Origin: Natranaeroarchaeum sp042663585
GTDB taxonomy: Archaea; Halobacteriota; Halobacteria; Halobacteriales; Natronoarchaeaceae
Direction: 5' to 3'
DNA length: 64,000 nt
Assembly: GCF_042663585.1 (NCBI RefSeq)
Contig: NZ_JBHTAN010000006.1
Coordinates: 1,178,001 to 1,242,000 of the forward strand
Shown: positions 24,175-33,188 of the stretch, one piece after another
Numbering within the stretch: position 1 is the first letter of the stretch
How the letters are laid out: each line of letters starts with the position of its first letter
The notes under the pieces: generated by a model
Seen by the model: the letters and a program-made list of their open reading frames with translations, nothing else
The model's database searches: none
Told to the model about the DNA's origin: nothing
Made by a program: the position numbers and the translations under genes

Positions 24175-25212
24175 ATGGACCAGGATGCAGTACGTGACCT
24201 CCTTCGCGAGGTCCACGACCCGGATCTGGACGACGACATCGTCACCCTGAATCTCGTCAACGGGATCGAGTTCGACGACGACGACACCGTCCACGTCTCG
24301 CTTGCACTGGGCGCACCCTACTCACCGACGGAGACGGCAATCGCCGACAAGGTGCGGCAGGTGCTCGGCGAGGCGGGACTGGATGTGGAACTCTCCGCGC
24401 GGATCGACGACGATATCGAGGCCGAAGAACAGGTGTTTCCCAACGTCGAGAACGTGATTGCCGTCGCGAGCGGCAAGGGTGGCGTCGGGAAGAGCACCGT
24501 CGCAGTGAATCTGGCGGCCGGGCTAGCGGACATGGGCGCAAGCGTCGGCCTGTTCGACGCAGATATCTACGGGCCGAACGTCCCGCGGATGGTCGACGCC
24601 GACGAGCCACCGCAGGCGACCGAAGACGAGACGCTCGTCCCGCCCGAGCAGTACGGGATGAAACTGATGAGTATGGCCTTCCTCGTCGGCGAGGACGACC
24701 CCGTCATCTGGCGCGGCCCGATGGTCCACAAAGTTCTCACACAGCTCTGGGAGGACGTCGAGTGGGGCCACCTCGATTACATGGTGATCGATCTCCCGCC
24801 GGGCACCGGCGACACCCAGCTGACCCTGCTCCAGACCGTCCCCGTCACCGGCGCGGTGATAGTCACGACGCCACAGGACGTCGCTCTCGACGACGCACGC
24901 AAGGGCCTAGAGATGTTCGGCAAGCACGACACGCCCGTCCTGGGAATCGCCGAAAACATGGCCGGGTTCAAATGCCCGGACTGCGGCGGTACACACGACA
25001 TCTTCGGCTCCGGCGGCGGCGAGCGCTTTGCCGACGTACACGACATGCCACTGCTGGGCTCGATCCCCATCGATCCCGCGGTTCGGACCGGTGGCGACTC
25101 GGGCGAACCCATCGTTCTCGAAGAGGACAACGAAACCGGAGCGGCGTTCAGACACATCGCTCGTGAGGCGGCGAACAACGCAGGCATCGTCCGCCGTCGT
25201 CGCCAGTCGTAG
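24175..25212 (+). CDS. Mrp/NBP35-type iron-sulfur carrier ATPase, 345 aa
   Basis: Residues 1-80: MIP18/DUF59 domain (DPDLDDDIVTLNLVNG...). Residues 93-330: P-loop ATPase with deviant Walker A SGKGGVGKST (K101 and K106), DADIYGPNVPRM, MVIDLPPGTGDTQL, and CPDC (C267, C270), the pair that bridges a [4Fe-4S] cluster between two subunits. Likely role: assembly or delivery of Fe-S clusters in the cytoplasm (ApbC). A TATA-like box is expected near 24145. The gene is divergent from rpl21e with 124 bases between. Confidence 0.92.
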   Translation: MDQDAVRDLLREVHDPDLDDDIVTLNLVNGIEFDDDDTVHVSLALGAPYSPTETAIADKVRQVLGEAGLDVELSARIDDDIEAEEQVFPNVENVIAVASGKGGVGKSTVAVNLAAGLADMGASVGLFDADIYGPNVPRMVDADEPPQATEDETLVPPEQYGMKLMSMAFLVGEDDPVIWRGPMVHKVLTQLWEDVEWGHLDYMVIDLPPGTGDTQLTLLQTVPVTGAVIVTTPQDVALDDARKGLEMFGKHDTPVLGIAENMAGFKCPDCGGTHDIFGSGGGERFADVHDMPLLGSIPIDPAVRTGGDSGEPIVLEEDNETGAAFRHIAREAANNAGIVRRRRQS

Positions 25213-25218
25213 CGACCC

Positions 25219-25449
25219 ATGTCTGAGATACCAGCCAATCGGTTCGAGGCCGACCCCGAGCGTGTCGACGCACTCCGGGAAATCGCCGACGACGTCCGCG
25301 GGGAGTCCTCGGAGAGCCGCCAACTCGCGGCGATTCTCTACCGTGTGAGCGACCTCTACGACGAGAGCGAGCAGACGGATCCGGTCGAGATCTACAAGAA
25401 CGTCGAAGCGATCATGCAGATCAAGGCACAGGGCGGCCGGGAGTCGTAA
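25219..25449 (+). CDS. small haloarchaeal hypothetical protein, 76 aa
   Basis: Six bases after the Mrp stop, so probably cotranscribed. All-helical, acidic; LAAILYRVSDLYDESEQTDPVEIYKNVEAIMQIKAQ is the clear core. I do not recognise the family. Its constant place next to an Fe-S ATPase gene hints at a helper role, but no Cys residues are present, so it cannot hold a cluster itself. Confidence 0.7.
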   Translation: MSEIPANRFEADPERVDALREIADDVRGESSESRQLAAILYRVSDLYDESEQTDPVEIYKNVEAIMQIKAQGGRES

Positions 25450-25509
25450 GGCCGTCCGGCCGATCCCACAGCCACCCACTCTATTGCTTCGCCGGTGCCA
25501 AAAGTCAGT

Positions 25510-26562
25510 ATGGACCTGTACGATCCGCTCGAAGATCTTTCCGTCACGATCGAAGACTGTACGCTCCAGCGACGCGAGCGCGAGACGTCGAGCGACTTCA
25601 CTCGGGTAAGCACGACCGTCGAACTGCAAGGGAACGGCGTCAAGGGGCGCGGCGAGGACGTGACCTACGACACGCCGGATCACGACGTGCTGCTCGACGC
25701 CGGACCGCCGGACCTGGCGGGCGAGTACACTTACGCCGAGTTCTCCGCCCTGCTCGACGAGCGGGAACTGTTTCCCGAACCACCCGAGCGAGAGGCCTCA
25801 CGGCAGTATCGTCGATGGGCCTACGAGAGCGCTGCGCTCGACCTCGCGCTGAAACAGCGCGACGAGTCACTCGGCGACGTGCTCGGCCGGGCGTACGACC
25901 CCGTTCGGTTCGTCGTCAGTACGCGACTGGGCGACCCGCCGTCGCTCGACCGAGTAGAGCGCTGGCTGGAACTGTGTCCGGACATTCAGTTCAAACTCGA
26001 TCCGACCAGCGACTGGACGCCCGAACTCGTCGACGCGCTGGCCGAGCGAGATGTCGTCAGGATCCTCGATCTCAAGGGCCAGTACGAGGGGACCGAGGTC
26101 GATCAGCCGGCCGACCCCGAACTCTACGAGTTGGTGACGAGTGCGTTCCCCGACGCGGTGATCGAGGACCCCGCACAGACCGACGAGACGCGGCCCATCC
26201 TCAGCGAGGCGTGGGACCGGGTTAGCTGGGATTACCCGATCACCGGCGTCGAGAGCATCCGATCGCTCGACCGGGACCCGGAGTGGCTGAACGTCAAGCC
26301 CTCCCGGTTTGGTACCGTCGAGTCGCTTCTGTCGAGCATCGAGTACTGTCTGGATCGGGAGATCACGCTGTACGGCGGCGGCCAGTTCGAACTGGGCGTC
26401 GGTCGCCAGCATCTCCACGCGCTGGCGTCGCTGTTCTATCCCGACGCACCGAACGACGTCGCGCCGCGGGCGTACAACGATCCCGAACCGTCGGCGGGCC
26501 ACCCGGAGAGTCCGCTTGCGCCCCCGACCGATCCCACAGGGCTAGAGTGGCAGGGCGAGTGA
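25510..26562 (+). CDS. enolase-superfamily enzyme (MenC/dipeptide-epimerase type), 350 aa
   Basis: Divergent member of the muconate-lactonizing/OSBS group. In the numbering from MDLYDP: catalytic Lys in IQFKLDP (K162), metal ligands Asp in RILDLKGQY (D187), Glu in AVIEDPAQ (E219), Asp in VSWDYPI (D241), Lys in LNVKPSRFG (K263). Residues 1-130 are the capping domain. Start ATG at 25510 is preferred over GTG 25495 because CTCTATTG about 28 bases before could be a TATA box. No menaquinone gene lies near, so the substrate may not be SHCHC; unknown. Confidence 0.75.
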   Translation: MDLYDPLEDLSVTIEDCTLQRRERETSSDFTRVSTTVELQGNGVKGRGEDVTYDTPDHDVLLDAGPPDLAGEYTYAEFSALLDERELFPEPPEREASRQYRRWAYESAALDLALKQRDESLGDVLGRAYDPVRFVVSTRLGDPPSLDRVERWLELCPDIQFKLDPTSDWTPELVDALAERDVVRILDLKGQYEGTEVDQPADPELYELVTSAFPDAVIEDPAQTDETRPILSEAWDRVSWDYPITGVESIRSLDRDPEWLNVKPSRFGTVESLLSSIEYCLDREITLYGGGQFELGVGRQHLHALASLFYPDAPNDVAPRAYNDPEPSAGHPESPLAPPTDPTGLEWQGE

Positions 26563-26607
26563 CTGGTCAGCGAGACGTTTTTGTCGACCCCTCCCTTTCT
26601 CCGATGC

Positions 26608-27240
26608 GTGGACGCAAATCAGGACGAACTGTCGAACCCGTTCGGAATGGACGAGGACTGCACGAACTGCCCGGCGCTCTGTGAGACCCGCGAGCAGGTC
26701 GTCCATGGCTACGGGGACGTCGGTGCGGACTTCATGTTTATCGGCGAGACGCCAGGGGCCGGCGCGGACGGGACCGGCGTTCCGTTCACCGGCGATGAAA
26801 CAGGGCGGGCCTTGCTCTCGATTCTGCGACGGCTTGGCCTCTGTGGCTCGGCAGTCAACAGCGAAGAACCGGAACTCGCGAACGCCTTTCTGACCTACAC
26901 GGCGCGCTGTCGCCATCCCGAGCGCCCCCCGACCGACGAGGAACTCGGAAACTGCGAACCGTATCTCAACGCCGAGATCCGGATGATCAACCCCGAAATC
27001 CTCGTCCCGGTCGGCGAACGCGCGCTCGAAGAGATCGGTACTGAGTACACGACGACCCCGGTCGAGGAACTCGATATCGTCGATGATCACGCGACGCGGA
27101 TCCGTGGCCGCGGGTTCGAGTTGATGCCCATGATCGTGCCGGACGAGCAGACCGACGAGCAGACCCAGACGTTCGTCGAGGCGTTCTCGGCGCTAATGGC
27201 AAGCGATTATCGGCAGACAAAAGGACGACGCGGACGGTGA
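26608..27240 (+). CDS. family 4 uracil-DNA glycosylase (Fe-S), 210 aa
   Basis: Seen in the numbering from the GTG at 26608: C18, C21 and C25 (CTNCPALC), C101 and C116 (CRHP ... GNCEPY), which place the [4Fe-4S] cluster; active-site motif FIGETPGAGADGTGVPFTGDETG (canonical GEAPG reads GETPG) and the last motif region with HATRIRGRGF. It removes uracil from DNA. The longer frame from TTG 26581 is less likely; a T-rich stretch at 26577 could be its promoter. Two Lys/Arg-rich residues at the C terminus (QTKGRRGR). Confidence 0.85.
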   Translation: MDANQDELSNPFGMDEDCTNCPALCETREQVVHGYGDVGADFMFIGETPGAGADGTGVPFTGDETGRALLSILRRLGLCGSAVNSEEPELANAFLTYTARCRHPERPPTDEELGNCEPYLNAEIRMINPEILVPVGERALEEIGTEYTTTPVEELDIVDDHATRIRGRGFELMPMIVPDEQTDEQTQTFVEAFSALMASDYRQTKGRRGR

Positions 27241-27251
27241 CTTCGGCGTGA

Positions 27252-27725
27252 TTATAACTCGACGCCGCTCGGAATGAGACTGTGTTTTCGCAGGAGGTTC
27301 CCTTCGTCGTCGTAGACGAGGAACGTCTGCTTGTCGTAGGTAAGTAACTCGTCTCCATCGATCCGGATCCGGACGCTGTAGCGGCCCTCAGTGTCCGGGT
27401 CGTGCTCGCCGTAGCGCCGTGCGGCACGGATGAACTTCAGCACGCTGTCGGCGTCCTCGTTGAGTTCGAGGACGAAGTCGCCCGTCGTCCGGTTCGTCAC
27501 GCTGATGACGCCCGTTGCGTCGTCGGCGTCGGGCGGCGATTGAAGCCGAAACGCCACGTCGGTGTCTTCCGCCGTCAGCAATTCCCCCTCCATGTCTGTG
27601 AGGCGCTCTCGAAGTGTTGTCGCGGGCCCGTCGAATTCGATCGTTACCTGTGGTTGCGCGGGCTCGCTTTCCTCGTCGATCCAGTCAACGTTCTCGGCCT
27701 CCAGTGTAAAGTAGTCGCGCCTCAT
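27252..27725 (-). CDS. DUF5793-like haloarchaeal protein, 157 aa
   Basis: All-beta profile: MRRDYFTLEAENVDWIDE, QVTIEFDGPATTLRERL, VAFRLQSPPDADDATGVISVTNRTTGDFVLELNEDADSVLKFIRAARRYGE, YSVRIRIDGDELLTYDKQTFLVYDDEGNLL. I recall the same order in a haloarchaea-only family (DUF5793). No known function. It is divergent from the DUF7549-type membrane gene at 27870, with 144 bases between. Confidence 0.7.
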   Translation of the reverse strand: MRRDYFTLEAENVDWIDEESEPAQPQVTIEFDGPATTLRERLTDMEGELLTAEDTDVAFRLQSPPDADDATGVISVTNRTTGDFVLELNEDADSVLKFIRAARRYGEHDPDTEGRYSVRIRIDGDELLTYDKQTFLVYDDEGNLLRKHSLIPSGVEL

Positions 27726-27869
27726 TCCCTATAACCCGATACGACCTCACGGGCAATGAACGTAACGCCTGCAGGTAATACCACATTTGTCGGCCCTGTG
27801 GATTGCGACCGCGAGTTCGGACGGCACTATGACGGTTGCTTTTATATTGGTGCCGGGTCGTCCTCCTGC

Positions 27870-28388
27870 ATGGCCTGGGTTCGTTCCGAATATGCCGGTG
27901 AACTGTCGGTCGTTTCTGCGTGGCTCGCGGCTCTACTGCCGTGGAACCTCACGTACTCGACGATAGCCGAAGGCGAAGTCACGATACTCTCCGCCCGGTT
28001 CCCGTTCGTCCAGTTGCGATATCTGCTGGGGATCGAGCTTCCTGGTCAGGAGAATCCTGCGATCGACCACCCGTTCGCGGCGCGCGGCGCAGTCGAGGGG
28101 ATGCCGCTTCTTGTCTACGATCTCTGGATCGCCGGGGCCGCTTTCGTCCTCGTCGCCGTCGCCCTCAGCATCGCTATGTATCTCGACGAGGCGCGGATCG
28201 AAGACGCCCTTCCGACAAGCCCTGTCCGGGTGATGGGCGGACTACTCGGGGCTGCGACGCTGCTGCTATCCGCGTCGACGCTCGCCATCGTGACTCGCGG
28301 CGAGTTCGGCGGTGGCATCCCGGTTCCCATCGGACTGCTCGTCCTTGGCGTGCTCTCCTGGGTGCTGTTGACCGTCGATCTCACCTGA
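27870..28388 (+). CDS. DUF7549-like membrane protein, 172 aa
   Basis: Starts MAWVRSEYAGELSVVSAWLAALLPWN, typical of the haloarchaeal family. About four hydrophobic segments: 10-28 (LSVVSAWLAALLPW), 90-110 (WIAGAAFVLVAVALSIAMYL), 122-142 (VMGGLLGAATLLLSASTLAIV) and 150-170. TTTATATT at 27841, about 29 bases before the ATG, fits a leaderless promoter; a frame with 38 more N-terminal codons (from 27756) is rejected. It lies 141 bases before pilB-like gene 28530 and might be cotranscribed; function unknown. Confidence 0.75.
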   Translation: MAWVRSEYAGELSVVSAWLAALLPWNLTYSTIAEGEVTILSARFPFVQLRYLLGIELPGQENPAIDHPFAARGAVEGMPLLVYDLWIAGAAFVLVAVALSIAMYLDEARIEDALPTSPVRVMGGLLGAATLLLSASTLAIVTRGEFGGGIPVPIGLLVLGVLSWVLLTVDLT

Positions 28389-28529
28389 GGTCGCCCGCCC
28401 GATTTAAGTCAGTCGACTACATGTACCTCGACAGAGAGAACAGCTCCGCCACGCCGGATTCGGAGCGTCGATGCACCGCCGGTGACCGTTGCGGACGATA
28501 GTCCGGTACGATAACAGAGAGGCTGATAC

Positions 28530-30221
28530 ATGACTGAGGACAACGAACCCGGCGAGATCCCGCTCGGAATGGAAGACGTACCGACAGAGGAGTCAACCGA
28601 GCGCGATACCGAGTCGCAGGACAGCCTCGGGCAACGGCTCCGGCGTGTTATCGACCTCCTCAAGGGGTCGACCATCGATGTCGACCGGTACCGCCCCAAG
28701 GACCACGGTCCACTGGTCTCGTTCGATGGGCTCGACGGGTACGAAGAGATCGACCGGTACTGGGTGAACGCACCGTTTTCGTTCGTCTCGATCAACCACG
28801 ACCGCGAGGGTAACCAGCGGCTGTATCACGCCGTCGAGCCAGAACTCGACGCCGACGAGTACGAACTGCTCGAAACGCTGTTCGACGATATCCGCGATCC
28901 GTTAGTGTACCGCCGCGACATAGACACCGAGAACGTCGAAGCGGTACTCGTCGAAGAGCTTCACGAACATCTGGAGCGGTACGGCGTCGAGATAGACACC
29001 GTCGGCTTCTACAAGCTGTTTTACTACCTCTACCGGTCGTTTCGTGGCTACGGGAAGATCGATCCGATCATCAACGACCCGCATATCGAGGACATCTCCT
29101 GTGACGGCTACGAGCTACCGATCTTCGTCTACCACGACCAGTACACCGACGTCGAGACGAACGTCTCCTTCAAGAAAGGGGCGCTGGACAACTTCGTCAT
29201 CCGCCTGGCACAGCAGTCAGGCCGGCACATCAGCGTCGGCGAGCCGATGGTCGAGAGCACGCTTCCCGACGGGAGCCGTGCGGAACTGGCGCTCGGCGAG
29301 GAGGTGACGCCACGCGGCTCCGCGTTCACGATCCGAAAGTACTCCGAGGAGCCGTTCACGCCGATCGATCTGCTGGAGTACGGCACGTTCAACGTCGACC
29401 AGATGGCGTTTCTCTGGCTGGCAATCGAGCACAACAAGTCACTGATCTTCGCCGGTGGAACCGCCTCCGGGAAGACAACCTCGATGAACGCCATCTCGAT
29501 GTTCATCCCGCCGCGCTCGAAGGTGCTCTCCATCGAGGATACCCGAGAGTTGACGCTGTATCACGACAACTGGCTTTCCAGCGTCACCAGAGAGCGGATC
29601 CACGAGGGCAACGACATCACGATGTACGACCTGCTGCGATCCGCGCTGCGCCACCGACCCGAGTACATCATCGTCGGCGAAGTCCGTGGCGACGAGGCGA
29701 TCACGCTCTTCCAGGCGATGAACACCGGGCACACGACCTACTCGACGATGCACGCCGACTCGGTGCAGACGGTGATCAACCGACTCGAGAACGATCCGAT
29801 CAACGTCCCTCGCTCGATGGTCCAGTCTCTGGACGTTCTCTGCGTGCAGACGCTGACCCGGTTCGACGACGAACGCGTGCGCCGAAACAAGACCATCGCG
29901 GAGATAGAGGGCGTCGACCAGCGGACCGGCGAACTGGATTATTCGACGAGCTACACCTGGAACGGGAACGACGACAGTTTCACCGACAGCGGGAGCAGTA
30001 TCGTCCTGAACGAGATCAGGGACGACCGGGCGTGGTCCCAGGCCGAGTTGCTCTCAGAGCTCCGGAACCGACGCACGTTTCTGCAGTACCTCTGGGACAA
30101 CGAGATATCCAGCTACCGACGGTTCACCGCGCTGGTCAACGACTACTACGCCGACCCCGAAGCGGTGATCGAGAGGATGGAACGCGACGAGCTAGACTCA
30201 CCCGCGGCTACCGCTGACTGA
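28530..30221 (+). CDS. type IV pilus / archaellum-type secretion ATPase (PilB family), 563 aa
   Basis: GspE/VirB11 superfamily ATPase. Residues 1-60 are acidic and disordered; 60-200 the N-terminal domain; 200-480 the ATPase. Walker A FAGGTASGKTTS (residues 307-318), Asp box KVLSIEDTREL, Walker B EYIIVGEVRGDEA (E384), His box HTTYSTMHADS. The C-terminal part ends LDSPAATAD. It would power assembly of pili or a pseudopilus by the partner membrane protein PilC, whose gene starts three bases after the stop codon. No pilin gene is visible next to it. Confidence 0.92.
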   Translation: MTEDNEPGEIPLGMEDVPTEESTERDTESQDSLGQRLRRVIDLLKGSTIDVDRYRPKDHGPLVSFDGLDGYEEIDRYWVNAPFSFVSINHDREGNQRLYHAVEPELDADEYELLETLFDDIRDPLVYRRDIDTENVEAVLVEELHEHLERYGVEIDTVGFYKLFYYLYRSFRGYGKIDPIINDPHIEDISCDGYELPIFVYHDQYTDVETNVSFKKGALDNFVIRLAQQSGRHISVGEPMVESTLPDGSRAELALGEEVTPRGSAFTIRKYSEEPFTPIDLLEYGTFNVDQMAFLWLAIEHNKSLIFAGGTASGKTTSMNAISMFIPPRSKVLSIEDTRELTLYHDNWLSSVTRERIHEGNDITMYDLLRSALRHRPEYIIVGEVRGDEAITLFQAMNTGHTTYSTMHADSVQTVINRLENDPINVPRSMVQSLDVLCVQTLTRFDDERVRRNKTIAEIEGVDQRTGELDYSTSYTWNGNDDSFTDSGSSIVLNEIRDDRAWSQAELLSELRNRRTFLQYLWDNEISSYRRFTALVNDYYADPEAVIERMERDELDSPAATAD

Positions 30222-30223
30222 CT

Positions 30224-32326
30224 ATGGAGGTGTATCCCCTGCTCGTTCTGCTTGCGGTGCTAACAGTCCCTGCCATGCTCGCCGGCATCACCGATCAGGG
30301 GAACCGGATCGTCACGCGGCTCTCGGTCGTCCTGTTCGCCGACCGGCTAGAACTCGACGGTGCCAAACGACTTCGCCACGAGCGACGGCTTCGACAGGCG
30401 CAGTTCCCCACGACGTATCGGATCTACGCGGTCAAGACAGCGCTGTACGCCGTCCTTGGCGGGGTTGCCGGAGTCGCCCTCGGCCTCTACGCTGGCGTCG
30501 CCATCGGTGGCTTCCTCACGATGTCGCCGGCAGCCGTCGAAAGCGCCGTTCCAGCCGCGCTCCAGTTTCTTGATGCGTTTGCGGGCCTTCCGCCGCTGAC
30601 CACCGTCCAGTGGTTCGCGCTGTTGGTCGGTAGCTGTCTGGTCGGGGGAGCCACGGCCGCAGGACTCGTCTACTGGCTCCGCTGGTGGTATCCGGCCAGC
30701 GTTGCGACGACCCGGCGTGGACGGATCGAGGCGAACCTTCCGCAGGCCGTTGCGTTCATGTACGCGCTCTCGCGAAGCGGGATGGAGCTACCGGAGGTCA
30801 TGCGGATCCTCTCCGAGACCGAACACGTCTACGGGGCTGCCGCCGAGGAGTTTTCCGTCGGCGTTCGTCACATGGATCTATTCGGGAAAGACGTCGTCAC
30901 CGCCATCCAGACGATGGGCAAGCAGACGCCGAGCCCGCAGTTCAAGGAGTTCTGTGGGAACCTTGCAAGCGTTCTCCAGAGCGGCCAGAGCCTCTCGGAG
31001 TATCTCGAAACGGAACACGAGTCGTTCAAAGAAGAAGCCGAGGCCCAGCAGGAACGATTGCTCAACGAACTCGCCACACTCGCCGAAGTGTACGTGACGG
31101 TGCTGGTCGCCGGTCCACTGTTTCTGATCACGATTCTCGTCGTCATCGGCATCGCCGTCACTGACACGCTCGGCTTCCTTCGCCTGTTCGTCTACCTGCT
31201 GTTGCCGGCGGCGAATCTCGGGTTCATGCTGTATCTCTCGACAGTCATGAGCGAGCGCTCGCAGCAGGACCCGGTCGAGGGGCTGGTCGAGTCGTTCGAC
31301 CGCCTCTCCGGCGTGCGACGGAGCGGCGACGATACCGTCCGCTCGGACGGCGGCCGAGCAGCGTCACGGGCCGGACAGCGAGACGAAAACCTCACGAATC
31401 TGGCACTGTACAAACGGCTCCAGTGGTTCCGTGACCGACTCAGCCAACCCGTCCGGACGGCAATCGACCGCCCGGAGACCGTGCTCTGGGTGACTGTTCC
31501 GCTCGTCGTCGTCCTCACGATACTTCGCCTCTACTGGACGGTATCGCTTGGCGTCCCGATACAGGTCGTCCTCGACGACATCCTCATCCAGTCGACCCTG
31601 TTCGTCGTCGGCACCTTCGCCCTCGTCTACGAGGTCCATCGCCGGCGGATCGAGGCAATAGAGGCGGTCGTCCCCGACCTCATGGACCGCCTCGCCAGCG
31701 TCAACGAAGCCGGAATGACCGTCATCGAGAGCATCGGGCGGGTCCGAGGGAGCGAACTCGGCGCGCTGGACGACGAACTCGACCGCGTCTGGGCGGACAT
31801 CCAGTGGGGCGCGAACGTGACGACCGCCCTCCGGCGGTTCGAGAGCCGCGTCCGGACGAAGACCATCTCGCGGACCGTGACCCTGATCACGCACGCGATG
31901 AACGCAAGCGGCGACCTCGCACGCGTGCTCCGGATCGCCGCCGGGCAAGCCAAGGCCGACCGACGACTCAAACGCGCCCGGGCCCAGGAGATGCTGACCT
32001 ACGTCGTCGTCGTCTACGTCGCCTTCGGCGTCTTCCTCGTCATCATCGCGGCGCTCGACCTGGTGCTCCTCCCGAGCCTCCCGGACAGCGCCGTGCTCCC
32101 GGAATCGACCGGATCCGCCGGGCAGGTCGGCCTCGGCGGCGTCCTCGGCGAACTCGGCTCGGTCAACGAGACTGCCTACACTCTCGTCTTCTTCCACACG
32201 ACCGCCATGCAGGCGGTCTTTTCCGGGTTGATCGCCGGGCAGATGAGCGGCGGGAGCATCAAAGACGGCGCGAAACACGCCGCCATCCTGCTCTCCATTG
32301 CCTACCTCGTCTTCCTGTTCCTCTAA
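30224..32326 (+). CDS. type II secretion F / PilC-type membrane platform, 700 aa
   Basis: Two T2SSF domains, about residues 165-290 (NLPQAVAFMYALSRSGMELPEVMRILSE ... EFSVGVRHMDLFGKDVVTAI ... PQFKEFCGNLASVLQSGQSL) and 485-610 (VVPDLMDRLASVNEAGMTVIESIGRVRGSE ... LITHAMNASGDLARVLRIAAGQA). About eight hydrophobic helices are spread over the ends of both halves; the linker at 350-400 is hydrophilic (RRSGDDTVRSDGGRAASRAGQRDEN). It is the inner-membrane partner of the ATPase encoded just upstream. Length and double domain match archaeal TadC/FlaJ proteins. Confidence 0.9.
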   Translation: MEVYPLLVLLAVLTVPAMLAGITDQGNRIVTRLSVVLFADRLELDGAKRLRHERRLRQAQFPTTYRIYAVKTALYAVLGGVAGVALGLYAGVAIGGFLTMSPAAVESAVPAALQFLDAFAGLPPLTTVQWFALLVGSCLVGGATAAGLVYWLRWWYPASVATTRRGRIEANLPQAVAFMYALSRSGMELPEVMRILSETEHVYGAAAEEFSVGVRHMDLFGKDVVTAIQTMGKQTPSPQFKEFCGNLASVLQSGQSLSEYLETEHESFKEEAEAQQERLLNELATLAEVYVTVLVAGPLFLITILVVIGIAVTDTLGFLRLFVYLLLPAANLGFMLYLSTVMSERSQQDPVEGLVESFDRLSGVRRSGDDTVRSDGGRAASRAGQRDENLTNLALYKRLQWFRDRLSQPVRTAIDRPETVLWVTVPLVVVLTILRLYWTVSLGVPIQVVLDDILIQSTLFVVGTFALVYEVHRRRIEAIEAVVPDLMDRLASVNEAGMTVIESIGRVRGSELGALDDELDRVWADIQWGANVTTALRRFESRVRTKTISRTVTLITHAMNASGDLARVLRIAAGQAKADRRLKRARAQEMLTYVVVVYVAFGVFLVIIAALDLVLLPSLPDSAVLPESTGSAGQVGLGGVLGELGSVNETAYTLVFFHTTAMQAVFSGLIAGQMSGGSIKDGAKHAAILLSIAYLVFLFL

Positions 32327-32364
32327 AACGTCGCCGTTTTGTCGACACGCCGCGATTGGCGAGT

Positions 32365-33012
32365 ATGGACCGATCGACGGCCGACGTTCGGGACACCTAC
32401 GACGAGATTGCGGACCACTTCGCGAAGACCCGCGAGTATCCCTGGCCCGAGGTCGAGGAGTTCCTCGCCGAACGGCAGGGCGGCATCGGCCTCGATCTCG
32501 GCTGTGGTAACGGCCGTCACGCCGAAGCCCTCACAGATCATACAGAGCGCGTCCTCGGCCTCGACGTGAGCCGTGGCCTGCTAGAAACCGCCCGCAAGCG
32601 CCGCACTGAGCGCTCCTTTAACGTGGATCTGATCCAGGGCGACGCGTCGAGGCTTCCGCTTTCGACTGGCTCGGTCGACCTTGCCGTCTACGTCGCGACG
32701 CTCCATCACCTCCCTGACCGGGCGACCCGCGTCGCCAGCCTCGACGAACTCGCCCGGGTTCTCGCAGCCGACGGATCGGCGCTCGTCTCGGCGTGGAGCA
32801 CGGCACACGACCGGTTCGACGCCGATGAAGGGTTCGACACGACTGTCGACTGGACCCTTCCCGGTGGCGAGTCGGTTTCGCGTTTTTATCATATCTACGA
32901 CCCCGACGAGTTCCGCGCTGACCTCGACCGAAGCGCCCTCGACCCCGACGACGTCTTCGTCTCCAGTGGCAACTGCTATGCTGTGGTTACGACGAAAGGG
33001 AAACGCCCTTAA
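32365..33012 (+). CDS. class I SAM-dependent methyltransferase, 215 aa
   Basis: Seen: DLGCGNGRHAEALTD (motif I), VLGLDVSRGLLETARKR, LIQGDASRLPLSTGSVDLAVYVATLHHLPD (motif with substrate-facing HHLP), LARVLAADGSALVSAWS. It resembles the Trm9/UbiE group; the small size and ending CYAVVTTKGKRP are typical for tRNA wobble-uridine modifiers such as Trm9 but the target cannot be proved. The start at 32365 is chosen because the longer in-frame open stretch (to 31804) runs inside pilC. It lies 38 bases after pilC. Confidence 0.78.
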   Translation: MDRSTADVRDTYDEIADHFAKTREYPWPEVEEFLAERQGGIGLDLGCGNGRHAEALTDHTERVLGLDVSRGLLETARKRRTERSFNVDLIQGDASRLPLSTGSVDLAVYVATLHHLPDRATRVASLDELARVLAADGSALVSAWSTAHDRFDADEGFDTTVDWTLPGGESVSRFYHIYDPDEFRADLDRSALDPDDVFVSSGNCYAVVTTKGKRP

Positions 33013-33045
33013 CGTCCGACGGACTACGACGGAGTGCACGCTGGT

Positions 33046-33062
33046 GTGGGCCTACGGCCCAC
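33046..33062. terminator. hairpin after the methyltransferase gene
   Basis: GTGGGCC-TAC-GGCCCAC: a perfect 7-base stem with a 3-base loop, 34 bases after the stop codon. No T-run follows, so archaeal termination is only possible, not shown. Confidence 0.35.
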
Positions 33063-33070
33063 CGGTACTT

Positions 33071-33104
33071 CGCATCGAGCGGTCGTCTCGACCGCACCGA
33101 TGCG
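33071..33104. repeat. 34-base near-perfect hairpin just before tRNA-Gly
   Basis: Outer arms CGCATCG (33071-33077) and CGATGCG (33098-33104) with inner arms GCGGTCG (33079-33085) and CGACCGC (33089-33095) around TCT; the only breaks are one unpaired A and an AC. The hairpin ends 13 bases before the tRNA, exactly where the tRNA promoter should be, so it could be an operator, an attachment-site part or a small RNA end. Confidence 0.55.
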
Positions 33105-33117
33105 TTTCACCGTGTAC

Positions 33118-33188
33118 GCGTCGGTGGTCTAGTGGTAGGACCTGAGCCTTCCAAGCTCATGGCCCGGGTTCAAATCCCGGCCGACGCA
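33118..33188 (+). tRNA. tRNA-Gly (anticodon TCC)
   Basis: Acceptor arm GCGTCGG pairs with CCGACGC; D arm in GGTCTAGTGGTAGGAC; anticodon stem TGAGC with GCTCA around loop CTTCCAA, so the anticodon is TCC, reading GGA (and other GGN by wobble); T arm CCGGG TTCAAAT CCCGG. Discriminator A at 33188; CCA is not encoded. No intron. The 3' end is repeated downstream at 33260 and 33298. Confidence 0.93.

Noticed and set aside
24175..24290. long L21e frame to 24287
   Set aside because: It overlaps the divergent Mrp gene; the family start MPNSNGP at 24050 is clear.
31804..33012. 402-codon plus-strand frame ending at the methyltransferase
   Set aside because: The first 187 codons lie inside pilC in another frame, rich in Arg/Pro/Asp; only the part from 32365 has methyltransferase motifs.
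33046..33062. true terminator after the methyltransferase
   Set aside because: Kept only as low-confidence hairpin: no T-run and archaeal termination does not need hairpins.
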